DNA from: Pseudoalteromonas galatheae
Lineage (GTDB): Bacteria > Pseudomonadota > Gammaproteobacteria > Enterobacterales > Alteromonadaceae
DNA length: 64,000 nucleotides
Reading direction: 5' to 3'
Assembly: GCF_005886105.2 (NCBI RefSeq)
Contig: NZ_PNCO02000002.1
Location: forward strand, 310,001 to 374,000
Both the position numbers and the translations under genes were made by a program. The notes under the pieces were generated by a model. It saw only the letters and a program-made list of their open reading frames with translations, was not told where the DNA came from and searched no databases. Numbering within the stretch: the stretch's first letter is position 1; each line of letters starts with the position of its first letter. Below are positions 34,739 to 44,530 of the stretch, piece after piece.

Positions 34739-37700
34739 AGAATAAGGCCTTCATTGGTGTGCAAGCATTATTGCTGTGCGCGCCAATTGCGCTTTTTGCG
34801 TACTTTTACTCGCAACAAGAGCTCAGTAGTCAAACACACCAATCACGAGTTACCCTGCTCTTTGAAGCCAAAAGTATTGATGCCAAACTGGATGCCGCTG
34901 TGTTACAAATGCTTAGTGCACAGCTCAATCAATATGATGAGTTAGCGCAATTAGCACATGCAATTGACGCTTTGAATACACCTGAGCGGGATGCGTTATT
35001 TGTAGAAACTACACCGGATATTCAACAGCAATTTGATGCTTATCGTCAACTGCTTAGTGATAAAGTATTGCAAGTCGAATCCATTAAAACAGCTGCAGCA
35101 AACATTAAGAACAGTTTGCTTTATCTCCCCGAGCTACTCATTGAGCTGGAACAGAGCGAGCCTGAATTGGCGACACATGCAAATAGAATGCTTGCTAATT
35201 TAATGTTGGGTCAGCTTTACGAATTTGTGGCAGAGCCTTTACTTATAATTGACTCTGAAAGTCGCTTAGAGCAGTTGATCTACCAGCATTTTAATGTTGC
35301 CCTAGTTAACAGTGCAGAATTAAAAAAGGCAAAACAACGCTTTTTATCTTTACCTAGTGACCAAGCTTTTTCAGCGCTTTATGCGGCATATAGTCAGCAC
35401 CACAGTGAAACCATAGAAAAAACCAAGCATCAAAGTGAATTACTCTTGCTGCTGACCATTGCGCTATTTTTGCTCTTGGTTGTGTTTGCTAACCGGCTTT
35501 ATGTAGCCAAAAATAAAATTTTGAGCACCAGTAAAACTTTGTCAGACGCCGTTGCGCGTTTAACCGAAGGATTTGCTCTTTTTAGTCGAAATGGCAATTT
35601 GTTGCTCTGCAACAGTGCTTGGCGTAGTCACTTTGCAATTGCTGATAGTGATAAAATGCCACGCAAACTAGAAGAATGGCAGCAGCAGTTTGGAGAAATC
35701 TTTAACTCCGATGCTAATTTGCATCAAACAGAATCAGGCGCTTGGCTTCAGGTAAAGCAAACTAACACGCACAATAATGGTCAAGTGTTTGTAAGTGTCA
35801 ATGTCTCCCTTTTTAAACAAGCGGAAGAAGAGCTGCGAAAATGGGGCCATGCGATTGAACAAAGCCCCTCTTCTATTGTGATCACCGATCCTCGTGCTCG
35901 TATTGAATACGTTAATCCTAAGTTTGAACAAGTTACCGGGTATTCACTTGAGGATGTGAAAGGACATACACCGAAAGTACTAGGTTCCAAGCAAGGGTTC
36001 ACGGACTACAAAGCACTTTGGCAAACGATTAAACAAGGTAAAGTCTGGCGTGGTGAGTTTTACAACCGCCGTAAGTCTGGAGATTACTATTGGGAGTACG
36101 CATCTATTTCCCCGATTAAAAATCAGCAGGGGGAAATCATAAACTTTATTGCGATCAAAGAAGATATCACAGCACAAAAAAGTGCAAGTGCGCAGCTTAA
36201 AACTGCGGCTGCGGTATTTAATGCAACGCAAGAAGGAATTATGACCACCAACGCAAAACTTGAAATCACCGCGGTCAACCCAGCCTTCACCAAAATTACC
36301 GGTTATGAAGAACATGAAGTACTCGGTCAACGACCCAATATTTTAAGCTCGGGCAAGCATGATAAACATTTTTATGAGCAGATGTGGAGCACTCTCAACT
36401 CGCACGGACAATGGGCGAGTGAGATCTGGAACAAGCGTAAAGACGGTACTTTATATCCAGAGTGGCTAGCAATCAGTGTCGTGCATGATGACAAAGGACT
36501 GGTACAGCAATACGTTGCCATATTGTCTGATATGACTGAGCGCAAAGCGCAAGAGGAGCAGATTGAATATCAAGCCTATTACGATGTGTTGACCGGGCTG
36601 CCTAACAGAACGTTATTACTCGAGCGCATTGAGCAAGATATTAAGCGGATGAGCCGCACTCATCATCAAAGTGCGGTGTTATTTATCGATTTAGATAGAT
36701 TTAAGCGGGTCAACGACACCATGGGTCACGAAGCCGGAGATGCTTTACTTATCTCCGTAGCCAAGCGTTTAAACGGCCTGCTGCGTAAAAGCGATACCTT
36801 GAGCCGCTTTGGTGGAGATGAATTTGTATTATTATTGAGCCAAATTGCGCATCCGGATCATGCCGCGCAAGTCGCCGATAAGATTGTCAAAGCACTAAGT
36901 AGCCCTTTTGTGATCAATGGCTTTGAGGTATTTACGGGGGCAAGTATTGGGATCGCTATTTTACCTAGTGACGCAAAAGACCAAAGAGAGCTATTGCGCC
37001 TTGCTGACTTAGCGATGTATAAGGCAAAAGAAGCGGGACGCAATCAATATCATTTCTTTGCTCAAGAAATGCAGCAGCAGGTGAATCGGCGAGTTGAGCT
37101 GGAGCAGCTACTTCGGGCTGCGCTTGAGCACCAGCGTTTAACCGTACATTACCAACCTATTGTCGATACGGTGTCGGGTAAATTATATGGCGTCGAGGCG
37201 CTCATGCGCTGGCCAACTGATTTCGGCCAGTATATTTCCCCCGCTGAATTTATTCCGGTTGCTGAAGAAAGTGGCCTTATTGCTCCTCTTGGTGAGTGGT
37301 TACTCGCCAAAGCATGCAATGATATTCGCAGATTAAATAAAGCGCTTGGCATGAATTGTTACTTGACGGTAAATGTCTCGAGCCAGCAATATCGACTCGG
37401 TTTTAATGCCACTATCATTAAACAAATCATGCAGCAGTCAGGCTTTCATCCAGAGAACCTAACGCTTGAGATCACAGAAAGCATCTTGCTTGAAGACGAT
37501 AAAGCTGTAACCGCTTGGTTGCAAAGCCTACGGGCAACGGGAGTCAACTTAGCAATCGACGACTTTGGCACTGGCTACTCTTCGCTTAGTTATCTTAAAC
37601 GTTTTCCTATCAATATATTAAAGATTGACCGAGGTTTTATTCAAGATATAGATCAAAACCAAGATGCTGTCGTTTTGGTCAACGCGATTTTATCGATGGC

Positions 37701-37896
37701 CGAAAGTTTATCGCTCAAAGTGATAGCTGAAGGCGTAGAGCAACAAGGGCAGCTAGATTGCCTAACAGGTTTGGGCTGCCAGTATGTACAAGGGTATTTT
37801 TATGCCAAACCAATGGCGATTGAAGTATTAATTGATTGGGTTGAGCAATTTGCCATTATATCGGATCGAACATCTCCAAAGCTATGGTTGGATTGA
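34735..37896 (+). CDS. DAHL-PAS-GGDEF-EAL c-di-GMP signalling protein
   Basis: The product has 1053 residues. A first membrane helix (about 6-24) is followed by an all-helical periplasmic region resembling a DAHL domain (30-230) and a second helix (about 239-258). Then come a degenerate PAS region, two PAS domains (TDPRARIEYVNPKFEQVTGY and TNAKLEITAVNPAFTKITGY), GGDEF (RFGGDEF about 691-697, intact) and EAL (GVEALMRW about 817-824, intact). Both catalytic motifs are conserved, so it could make and degrade c-di-GMP. It overlaps the cytochrome peroxidase gene by 4 bp, suggesting a shared redox or haem signal (inference). Confidence 0.94.
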   Translation: MKNKAFIGVQALLLCAPIALFAYFYSQQELSSQTHQSRVTLLFEAKSIDAKLDAAVLQMLSAQLNQYDELAQLAHAIDALNTPERDALFVETTPDIQQQFDAYRQLLSDKVLQVESIKTAAANIKNSLLYLPELLIELEQSEPELATHANRMLANLMLGQLYEFVAEPLLIIDSESRLEQLIYQHFNVALVNSAELKKAKQRFLSLPSDQAFSALYAAYSQHHSETIEKTKHQSELLLLLTIALFLLLVVFANRLYVAKNKILSTSKTLSDAVARLTEGFALFSRNGNLLLCNSAWRSHFAIADSDKMPRKLEEWQQQFGEIFNSDANLHQTESGAWLQVKQTNTHNNGQVFVSVNVSLFKQAEEELRKWGHAIEQSPSSIVITDPRARIEYVNPKFEQVTGYSLEDVKGHTPKVLGSKQGFTDYKALWQTIKQGKVWRGEFYNRRKSGDYYWEYASISPIKNQQGEIINFIAIKEDITAQKSASAQLKTAAAVFNATQEGIMTTNAKLEITAVNPAFTKITGYEEHEVLGQRPNILSSGKHDKHFYEQMWSTLNSHGQWASEIWNKRKDGTLYPEWLAISVVHDDKGLVQQYVAILSDMTERKAQEEQIEYQAYYDVLTGLPNRTLLLERIEQDIKRMSRTHHQSAVLFIDLDRFKRVNDTMGHEAGDALLISVAKRLNGLLRKSDTLSRFGGDEFVLLLSQIAHPDHAAQVADKIVKALSSPFVINGFEVFTGASIGIAILPSDAKDQRELLRLADLAMYKAKEAGRNQYHFFAQEMQQQVNRRVELEQLLRAALEHQRLTVHYQPIVDTVSGKLYGVEALMRWPTDFGQYISPAEFIPVAEESGLIAPLGEWLLAKACNDIRRLNKALGMNCYLTVNVSSQQYRLGFNATIIKQIMQQSGFHPENLTLEITESILLEDDKAVTAWLQSLRATGVNLAIDDFGTGYSSLSYLKRFPINILKIDRGFIQDIDQNQDAVVLVNAILSMAESLSLKVIAEGVEQQGQLDCLTGLGCQYVQGYFYAKPMAIEVLIDWVEQFAIISDRTSPKLWLD

Positions 37897-38142
37897 GGGG
37901 CGGTGCTTACGAAGCTATTAACTTTATTGGGTAAAGTGCAATGATCCTGTTAGATATGATGTCTAAGCCGTGGGTGGGCATCGAAATCTCTTACGAGGAC
38001 ATGCCTTGGGGACGTTTATTCTGTGGAAATACAATCAAGAAGTTTGATTTAGTTTGTATCGAATATAGATAATAATTGATGTGTTTGTAATTCTTTGTTA
38101 TCTTTTTGTTTTTATATGTTTGATTATTAAGGGAAAATGGTA

Positions 38143-38574
38143 ATGATAACAGGTTGGAAAGGAGCGCTAGCGTCAGTAGCACTGCTTGCATGTTCTACTT
38201 TGAGTTACGCTGGTAACGGTAAAGCAGTTGTTCCTCACTGGTTAGCGTCAACGAACGGCAATACTTCAGTGTTTATCAGTAATATCACTGATAATCCTCT
38301 GAAGGTTACAATTAAGTTCTATGACCAAAACGGTAATGTAAAAAAGGCTGAGCGTTATGAGAACTTCTCAAATTCTGGTACAGAAATTCAGGCTAATTCA
38401 TCTGCATATGTAAATATTGGCCAAAGTGGTGTAACTGGATATGGCTATGCCACTATAGAGTGGGAAAATATCGGCAATGCGGATGATGTGTTTGGGTTAG
38501 TTGCATATGCTCACTTTGCGAAAACCACATTATATCGCTCAGCTATTCCAATCAATGATGGGAATCCATTTTAA
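38143..38574 (+). CDS. Secreted protein of unknown function
   Basis: The product has 143 residues with a signal peptide (MITGWKGALASVALLACSTL, cleavage after SYA). The mature part is beta-rich: VVPHWLASTNGNTSVFISNI and SSAYVNIGQSGVTGYGYATI. The pattern SNITDNPLKVTIKFYDQNG resembles secreted beta-sandwich proteins, but no named family is certain. ATG at 38137 is also possible; 38143 has the better distance from AAGGG. The preceding 37897-38142 contains no other gene. Confidence 0.7.
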   Translation: MITGWKGALASVALLACSTLSYAGNGKAVVPHWLASTNGNTSVFISNITDNPLKVTIKFYDQNGNVKKAERYENFSNSGTEIQANSSAYVNIGQSGVTGYGYATIEWENIGNADDVFGLVAYAHFAKTTLYRSAIPINDGNPF

Positions 38575-38578
38575 ATAG

Positions 38579-38604
38579 GTTAGCAAGGCTGTTTAGCTTT
38601 GCTA
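38579..38604 (+). terminator. Hairpin terminator after the secreted protein gene
   Basis: GTTAGCAA-GGC paired with GCT-TTGCTAAC with an internal mismatch, starting 5 bp after the stop. The T-run is weak. Confidence 0.55.
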
Positions 38605-38904
38605 ACAGCTCAATGCTGAATTGTAGTTAGTGAAATAAAGATCTGTAAGGCCAAGAAAAGTACATTGGTAACAATGATCACCAATCGCTTAAACCTCAGC
38701 CAAAGATTAAGTACCGAAATATGCGCGATTAAAAACGTAAAGGACAAGTCTGAGCTAGTACAATTAATTCAGCTAAGTGGCATGGTACTTCCAACAAACT
38801 TACCGTGCCCATTGATATTCGAAACCACCCACTCTAGGTTTTTATCGTAATTCGTGAAGGGTAAAAATAATACGTTCCAGTGGTATGAAGTGAATATCGG
38901 AACT

Positions 38905-39250
38905 CAAAGCTCAAGTTGTTTTTCTTCTTCCAAGTGCGTTTGTATAGCACCCGCCAAGCCCTCTTTTAATGATTCTAAGTCTTTAATTTGATTGATTAAC
39001 GCTGTTCTTTACTTAATCGCTAATTCCCGAAATCGCATTATTCCTTATTGTCACTATTGAGTACGATGTTTTCTAGTAATGAAGTAAGTGTCTGGTAATA
39101 TCGATGCTTGTATAATAGCAAGTGCATCGTTCTTGTCCGCTTTTTGCTTGTTCCACTCTTAGGAAGCAGATCGGAGTCAGCTTCTAGATGCCATCTCAGC
39201 TCTGCTTTACGATGCGCTTTGGTTAACGGCTTGATAAGCGCCATTAAAAC
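38905..39250 (-). pseudogene. Decayed IS110-family transposase fragment
   Basis: Fragments on the minus strand read QKADKNDALAIIQASILPDT, which fits the DEDD-type catalytic core of IS110 transposases (K-x-D-K-N-D-A-L-A-I), and downstream RTALINQIKDLESL, which fits the following coil. The frames are broken by shifts and stops. It lies in the 826-bp gap 38575-39400; the remaining parts (38605-38904 and 39251-39400) show no convincing gene. Confidence 0.5.
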
Positions 39251-39400
39251 ACTATCTTGTTAAACCTTTATCTGATTGAAACTCTATCATTGATTTAACT
39301 GAGTCGACAGGTTGAGTCATATGACATTATTTTTCTTAAAAATACTGAAATGACGCTGATTACTCAATACTATCGACTCACCTAAGTTGTTTAGATATTC

Positions 39401-41056
39401 TTACTCGGTTTTATTCCAATCCAGTTGCATATCCCACACATATCGGTGCTTTGGCTCTAGAGGCTGTTGAGAGTCATCGACTTGTTCAAGCACATTGCGT
39501 GCCTTTACTATGGTGGCATCGCGACCGAACAAGTAACTCTGCTCTTTGACAATGGTCAAGTAGGCCTTGTTCAATGCCAGCGCGCGTGGCTTTGATGGTG
39601 TGATCAATTCATAGAGGTTTTTCACAGACTGCACTTTTTTGCTGTTTACCGTTCCATCTTCGTTAAACCAGCGCATCAGCATCTCTTGGTTCTGCCTAAA
39701 CTCATCCCCGCCGCCAACACGCATCATATAGGTCAGGAATTCGCCCTGCTCTTCGCCTTTGTTAGGTACGTCTTGCATCTCTTTTAAATTGATATAACCC
39801 CAACCCAGCTTTCCCTCGACTTTACGTGCAAATGAGAAGGTTTGGTCATAGGTTGAGCCAATGGTTTTGTGACAGCCATTACAAAAAGCAAGCTCTTGTT
39901 CATGTTGCGGACGAAGTGCACCATTTTTGTCTTCAATATAACCGTTAATCGTCCAACCGAAGTTGTTATTGATCCCTTGGTCGCCCAAATAAAGCGTTTG
40001 AGGGTAATTTTCGAATGCCTTTTCTTTCGCTTCTCTGTAGTAAGCTGCCCCGAGTGATTGCTTGGATTTAAAGTTGTGCTTCTTCATGTAGCGCACTTCT
40101 TTCATTCTTGGCGCATTAAATACTTGACCATTATCATCCACCCCAATATACCGAACGGTATGTAAAAACTCAGTGTCTTGTGGATATAACTGATGAGCAA
40201 GCTCGATAGTATTGGCATCACCAAGGTAACGTTCACCGCGCAGCATGCTAGTGATCTGCGTGAGCTTGCCATCACCATTTAAATCTACGCCAACTCGCGA
40301 TTCAGAAATCACTGGTGTTGATATTTCGTCAAGCCCCTTTACAGCCATTTCAACCAGACTTAAGTTAGCAAGATAGACGTCTTGATTATACGTTTCACCT
40401 TTTTCTCTAAAGGCGTCAGCAAGGCGGATCATGACATCTCCTGTAGAGCCATTAGTTGGCCAGAAAGTACTAGGAAAAGGCTTATAATTGAATGCCACCC
40501 AGCCACTGCCGTCTTTTGCTATACCCAGCTCATCGAATGCTTTTTCAGGATATGCCAAGTTGTTAAGCGGGGTGATCTCACCTTTCCAGTCAGGGTTATT
40601 TTTCAGTTTTTCGATGAAAGGAGTGTAATTATCTTGGTTGACCCAGTTAGTAATATCTTGATCTGAGATACCTTTGATAAGTTCTGAACGATCTTTAAAC
40701 AAATTTTTCCAGTGGTTTTTAAATCCAAGGTCGGAAAACTCATAGGCACCTTGTAAATTGGCATCGCGCATCATGTTTGGTCGGTTTTTTTCATCGTATG
40801 ATTGATGGCAAGCGTAGCAAGGGTTATTTACACCATCCGTTTTGGTGTAACACTGAGGCGGGATCACCGATTCAGGGTTATAGACTTCATTGTGCTGCAT
40901 AAATGCAGTCGCAGGAATATCATCACCTTGTTGGTAAGGTGCTTCAGTCTGCGCCGACAAAAGTGCGATGTTGGTTAGCTCTTGGGGCTGTTCATCATTA
41001 CAACCAAGTAACACTGCGCTCGTTAACGCCACTAGGGTTAGGCTAACGTATTTCAT
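39401..41056 (-). CDS. Di-haem cytochrome c lipoprotein
   Basis: The product has 551 residues. The signal ends in a lipobox (LLGCNDEQ), so it is membrane anchored. Two CxxCH motifs are visible, CYACH near residue 80 and CNGCH near residue 390, with conserved context (DGVNNPCYACHQSYDEKNRP). No characterised family is certain; such large two-haem lipoproteins occur beside PhoX-type genes in Alteromonadales. GGAG precedes the ATG. It lies downstream of PhoX on the same strand, separated by a strong terminator, so read-through or its own promoter drives it. Confidence 0.85.
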   Translation of the reverse strand: MKYVSLTLVALTSAVLLGCNDEQPQELTNIALLSAQTEAPYQQGDDIPATAFMQHNEVYNPESVIPPQCYTKTDGVNNPCYACHQSYDEKNRPNMMRDANLQGAYEFSDLGFKNHWKNLFKDRSELIKGISDQDITNWVNQDNYTPFIEKLKNNPDWKGEITPLNNLAYPEKAFDELGIAKDGSGWVAFNYKPFPSTFWPTNGSTGDVMIRLADAFREKGETYNQDVYLANLSLVEMAVKGLDEISTPVISESRVGVDLNGDGKLTQITSMLRGERYLGDANTIELAHQLYPQDTEFLHTVRYIGVDDNGQVFNAPRMKEVRYMKKHNFKSKQSLGAAYYREAKEKAFENYPQTLYLGDQGINNNFGWTINGYIEDKNGALRPQHEQELAFCNGCHKTIGSTYDQTFSFARKVEGKLGWGYINLKEMQDVPNKGEEQGEFLTYMMRVGGGDEFRQNQEMLMRWFNEDGTVNSKKVQSVKNLYELITPSKPRALALNKAYLTIVKEQSYLFGRDATIVKARNVLEQVDDSQQPLEPKHRYVWDMQLDWNKTE

Positions 41057-41079
41057 TTTTATGACTCCAAAATTTTGCT

Positions 41080-41112
41080 AAAAAAAAGCAGCGCACTATA
41101 AGGTGCGCTGCT
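41080..41112 (-). terminator. Strong rho-independent terminator after phoX-like gene
   Basis: Minus-strand stem AGCAGCGCAC, loop CTTATA, stem GTGCGCTGCT, then eight T. It ends 24 bp before the cytochrome lipoprotein start. Confidence 0.93.
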
Positions 41113-41122
41113 ACTTGTTTAA

Positions 41123-43042
41123 TTATTTTGCTTTAGGGTCATAAAGCCATAGTGTGTTATTTTCTTGGAAGCCATCTTCGCCGATGATAATCCGGCCATC
41201 TTCCATAACGATAACGTTATCAGGCTGTGAAAGCTGATTGACGTCACAACGCTCAGCGCCAGTCAATGATGAGCGGTACGTACCACCCATTACAACGGGC
41301 TCAATACGAGTTAGGTTATAGTTGTTATCTATATGGGCACGATATACACCACCACAATCTTTAACACGCGCAGAAAGCTGAATATCACCTTCTTCATCAA
41401 TCATGGTTTTATCAATATCTGCAATGCCAATGTACATATAGGCTTTATCTACTACTTCACCGGCAACAACATCTTGACCAGTTACTGCCTCAAGTACACG
41501 GTTGTGGTTGATGCTGATCCCTTCAAGTTTACGCCATTCAGCTGTCGCCCCTTTTTGGCGCGCAGCTTGACGAGATTCAAGGAAGATTGCTCGGTTATCC
41601 ATAGGCTTGCCAGCCGTTACTTTACCACCACCATTTTCAACGGTAGGATAGGTCGCAGCACCTTCAGCCCATGCTTTTACGTCAGCCACAGACAGGTAGC
41701 TTGTTTGATCTTCAACATAGTCACTCTCATTGATGCCATCATATTCAGCAATCCAAGTTTCTATCTGTGCATTACTGCCATTACCAAGCTCAACCCAGCT
41801 AATGTCAAAGCCAGTTACAGCTGGATCAGTAAGGCCTGCATCCTGAGTTAACTTTGCTGCGTAAAGGGTACCCGCACTTAAGTCTTCTGGTTGATCTGCA
41901 ACAAATTTAAATAGTACACCACCTGTGTCATCTTGTGATGAATAGACAGTACGGCGGTCTGGCATCACGACTGAGTTCTCATGCTCATAGCGACCAATTG
42001 TGAAGTGTTTCACAACATCAGGTGTTTCGGTCGTAGGATTTTGAATCTCAGCAATATAGCCGTAGCGATAAGGATTAGGGAAGTCAGGTGCAGTTAATGC
42101 TTCCATTGTGTCGTTGCCTGTCTCCGCTGGGTTATTCCACTGGGGATCTTGTGTTGAATCAACTTCAGACCAGACAATCCATTCTTCCGAAGTTAGTGGT
42201 GTACCCCAAGGAGATACTGAACCAAAACAGTTAGCTGCTGTTCCTTTAACACCGTCGAAATCTACCATCATAGCTTCTTCGATTGACCACTTCCCTGTTG
42301 TCGCTTTGCTCATTTTCAAACGACTAACACCACCTGGATACGCTTCCCAGTTCGTGAATAGGTAACCTGTGTCTGCGTCCACAGGAATATAACCATTAAA
42401 ATCAGGATTATCATTTTTAATGATCTCTTCGCCAGTTGAGATACTGTAGTGCACACCCAATCCGCCCGCTAGACCTTTAGCACCAAGGTTCGCGAATGTA
42501 TCTCCTGTTTGGCCTAGAATTTGATACTGACCAATCGCAGAAATCACGGTCTGTTGTTCCATGGTTGAAGCAGGAACTGGCGCGCTTGGGATATTTGCAG
42601 GTAGATTATTAAAGTTCACACCAGTTAGTACACCGACCGTACCCGTATTGAATGGCTTGCTGTTGAACTTATCTGTGGCTGTATTGGTGTCATTTGGGTG
42701 CTGAACGTTGAAGAACAAGTCGCCTCCTTCGGAAAGAAATAGACCAGTAACTTCGGCACCAGCCGGGACGGTTGCTATGCGAACAAGGCCAGGTACGCTG
42801 TAGCTACCATCACGACCATTTTGGCCATCTTGTCCATTTTGACCATCCTGTCCATCTTGACCATCCTGTCCGTCAGTACCACTTTGACCATTTGAGCCAT
42901 TAGTGCCGTCTGCACCATCTTGGCCTGCTGTGCCCTGCTCACCTTGAGGTCCCGCTGGGCCTTGTGCTCCATCATCACCATCACAGGCTGTAAGTGCCAT
43001 TGCAACTGCTGCTGCAATAAGAGAATATGCTACACGCTTCAT
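41123..43042 (-). CDS. PhoX-family (DUF839) lipoprotein with collagen-like linker
   Basis: The product has 639 residues. The lipobox LTAC is followed at once by about twenty Gly-X-Y triplets (GAQGPAGPQGEQGTAGQDG, ending GQDGQNGRDGS, rich in DGQ), then a PhoX/DUF839 beta-propeller. Diagnostic blocks are TNWEAYPGGVSRLKM, RYEHENSVVMPDRRTVYSSQ and LEGISINHNRVLEAVTG. PhoX enzymes are Ca/Fe-dependent alkaline phosphatases, but catalytic residues cannot be verified here. The collagen-like segment probably projects the propeller from the membrane. GGAG precedes the ATG. No convincing Pho box was seen in 43043-43221. Confidence 0.85.
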   Translation of the reverse strand: MKRVAYSLIAAAVAMALTACDGDDGAQGPAGPQGEQGTAGQDGADGTNGSNGQSGTDGQDGQDGQDGQNGQDGQNGRDGSYSVPGLVRIATVPAGAEVTGLFLSEGGDLFFNVQHPNDTNTATDKFNSKPFNTGTVGVLTGVNFNNLPANIPSAPVPASTMEQQTVISAIGQYQILGQTGDTFANLGAKGLAGGLGVHYSISTGEEIIKNDNPDFNGYIPVDADTGYLFTNWEAYPGGVSRLKMSKATTGKWSIEEAMMVDFDGVKGTAANCFGSVSPWGTPLTSEEWIVWSEVDSTQDPQWNNPAETGNDTMEALTAPDFPNPYRYGYIAEIQNPTTETPDVVKHFTIGRYEHENSVVMPDRRTVYSSQDDTGGVLFKFVADQPEDLSAGTLYAAKLTQDAGLTDPAVTGFDISWVELGNGSNAQIETWIAEYDGINESDYVEDQTSYLSVADVKAWAEGAATYPTVENGGGKVTAGKPMDNRAIFLESRQAARQKGATAEWRKLEGISINHNRVLEAVTGQDVVAGEVVDKAYMYIGIADIDKTMIDEEGDIQLSARVKDCGGVYRAHIDNNYNLTRIEPVVMGGTYRSSLTGAERCDVNQLSQPDNVIVMEDGRIIIGEDGFQENNTLWLYDPKAK

Positions 43043-43221
43043 GAGTTACTCCAGTTCCTAAGTATTATTTTTTGTAAAGCGTGCAACAGTGTGAAGTGTT
43101 CCTGTTACAGTTGACTGAATGATTTATTAACCATTTCCTACAGGAATAAGACACTTGGACTCAACTCACATACAGGCTACTTTCTGTTAGTAAGTTGAAG
43201 TACCTATAAAGGGAATTTTAG

Positions 43222-43238
43222 TGTAAAGGGGGTTTACA
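43222..43238. repeat. Dispersed palindromic word TGTAAAGGGGGTTTACA, copy 4
   Basis: Exact 17-bp match to copy 1, placed immediately after the lipocalin stop codon (minus strand). There is no T-run on the minus side, so it is not a clear terminator here. Confidence 0.8.
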
Positions 43239-43775
43239 TTATTTGTTCTGAACGGCTTCGTGCTTCATATAGATAAGTTCATCAGTGTTAAAGCCATATT
43301 TTTCAGACATATCTTTAAATTTAGTCATTATAGTGTCCGATACTTGAGGTGTTCTAGAAAGCAACCAAAGGTAATCACGATTGTAGCTGGTAACGAATGC
43401 ATACTGGTAATCTTCACCTAACTCGAATACCACATAACTGCCATAAAACGGACCAAAAAATGACACTTTCAGGTGCGCTATTTCATCATTTGCAACAAAC
43501 TTGGCTTTGCCAATTGCTTCTTTCCACTCTCCTTCCTCTGTTACATATCCCTTATTTACGACTTTAATTGACCCGTCGGAATTTTGGCTATAAGTTGCCG
43601 TGACGTTCTGCATTCCCCTTTCAAATGAATGGTCTAATCGCGCGATTTCATACCAAGTACCTGTATAGCGCTCAACACTAAAGTCTTTAACTGGTTTGAT
43701 GCCATCAGGTAGCCCTGTGCATGCCGAAACTGCAAGCGTTAAAATCACCGTGAAAAATAACTGTCGTACTTTCAT
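43239..43775 (-). CDS. blc: Outer-membrane lipocalin lipoprotein
   Basis: The product has 178 residues. The lipobox VSAC follows the signal (MKVRQLFFTVILTLAVSAC). The lipocalin SCR1 motif is YTGTWYEIARLDHSFERGM, followed by VTATYSQNSDGSIKVVNKGY and later YRDYLWLLSRTPQV-type strands (YNRDYLWLLSRTP). It matches bacterial Blc, which binds fatty acids or lysophospholipids at the outer membrane. GGAG precedes the ATG. Confidence 0.93.
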   Translation of the reverse strand: MKVRQLFFTVILTLAVSACTGLPDGIKPVKDFSVERYTGTWYEIARLDHSFERGMQNVTATYSQNSDGSIKVVNKGYVTEEGEWKEAIGKAKFVANDEIAHLKVSFFGPFYGSYVVFELGEDYQYAFVTSYNRDYLWLLSRTPQVSDTIMTKFKDMSEKYGFNTDELIYMKHEAVQNK

Positions 43776-43924
43776 ATAAATTCTCCATATTCCATCTTAA
43801 TGTCATACGTAGTGTTCAAGCACTAAGATTAGCGATAGATTAAATTTTTACCTAGTAAGAACAAAATTTAATTCAAACCCTTACCATGCCAATTTCACCT
43901 TATTTATTTTAAACTTACGTGCAA

Positions 43925-44491
43925 ATGAATAGATCGCAGCAAAGCGTGATGAATACAGCACAGAGCAAAAAAATACTAACTCATGGTTTGGGTGTAGCAA
44001 CGGGGAAAGTTGCGTTTTATATTGAGCATCCACCAAACATAGAACCTTACAATAATTTGATAAAAGTCAGTGCGTTAGCTAATAGGGAGATCGAACATAT
44101 TAATTCGCACTGCGGCAACGGTTGGCGGAAAATCTTCAATGTTTTTGCCAAGTTTTTATTTGCAGCAAAGCTGCCAGATCACGATATTACTAACTATTCA
44201 ACTTGGCAGTCATATCGAGATAGTGCGTTACTTCAAGCTTCAAGTCAGGAAGCTCTGCTCTTTTCAGCGCCTGATTTTTCAGCAAAAACATACGATTGGC
44301 ATATTATTGCAGGACGAACCTACGCGAAATCATTGCTTAGAGATCAGATTTTTACTAACAATTTAATTTGGCTGGATGATGAGTTCGCCGTTGACTATAA
44401 CTTGCGTCTTATTATTTCGCCATTTTTGGATTATCGCCAACTTAGTAATATAAAAATCAATAGGTTAGTAGATATAATAAGACGAGGTTAG
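43925..44491 (+). CDS. Conserved uncharacterised protein (DUF6942-like?)
   Basis: The product has about 188 residues, soluble, with no signal peptide. Trp/Tyr-rich blocks are NGWRKIFNVFAKFLFAAKLP, NYSTWQSYRDSALLQASSQE, WHIIAGRTYAKSLL and ISPFLDYRQLSNIKINRLVD. The arrangement resembles the DUF6942 family as I remember it, without certainty. The start is uncertain (GTG 43919, ATG 43925 or 43949) and no good ribosome site was seen. The second cluster of the 19-bp repeat follows it. Confidence 0.6.
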   Translation: MNRSQQSVMNTAQSKKILTHGLGVATGKVAFYIEHPPNIEPYNNLIKVSALANREIEHINSHCGNGWRKIFNVFAKFLFAAKLPDHDITNYSTWQSYRDSALLQASSQEALLFSAPDFSAKTYDWHIIAGRTYAKSLLRDQIFTNNLIWLDDEFAVDYNLRLIISPFLDYRQLSNIKINRLVDIIRRG

Positions 44492-44530
44492 ATATTAGGT
44501 GGAAACTAAACGGTATGCTAATTTGCGAAT

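Noticed and set aside
38665..38850. 61-residue plus-strand ORF in the gap before the IS110 relic
   Set aside because: No convincing ribosome site, no family resemblance, and it lies in degenerate DNA.
41333..41851. 172-residue plus-strand ORF within the PhoX gene
   Set aside because: Antisense to the propeller; no start signal, no recognisable domain.
43043..43221. Pho box upstream of the PhoX-type gene
   Set aside because: CTGTAAC-like fragments occur, but no tandem pair at 11-bp spacing was found.
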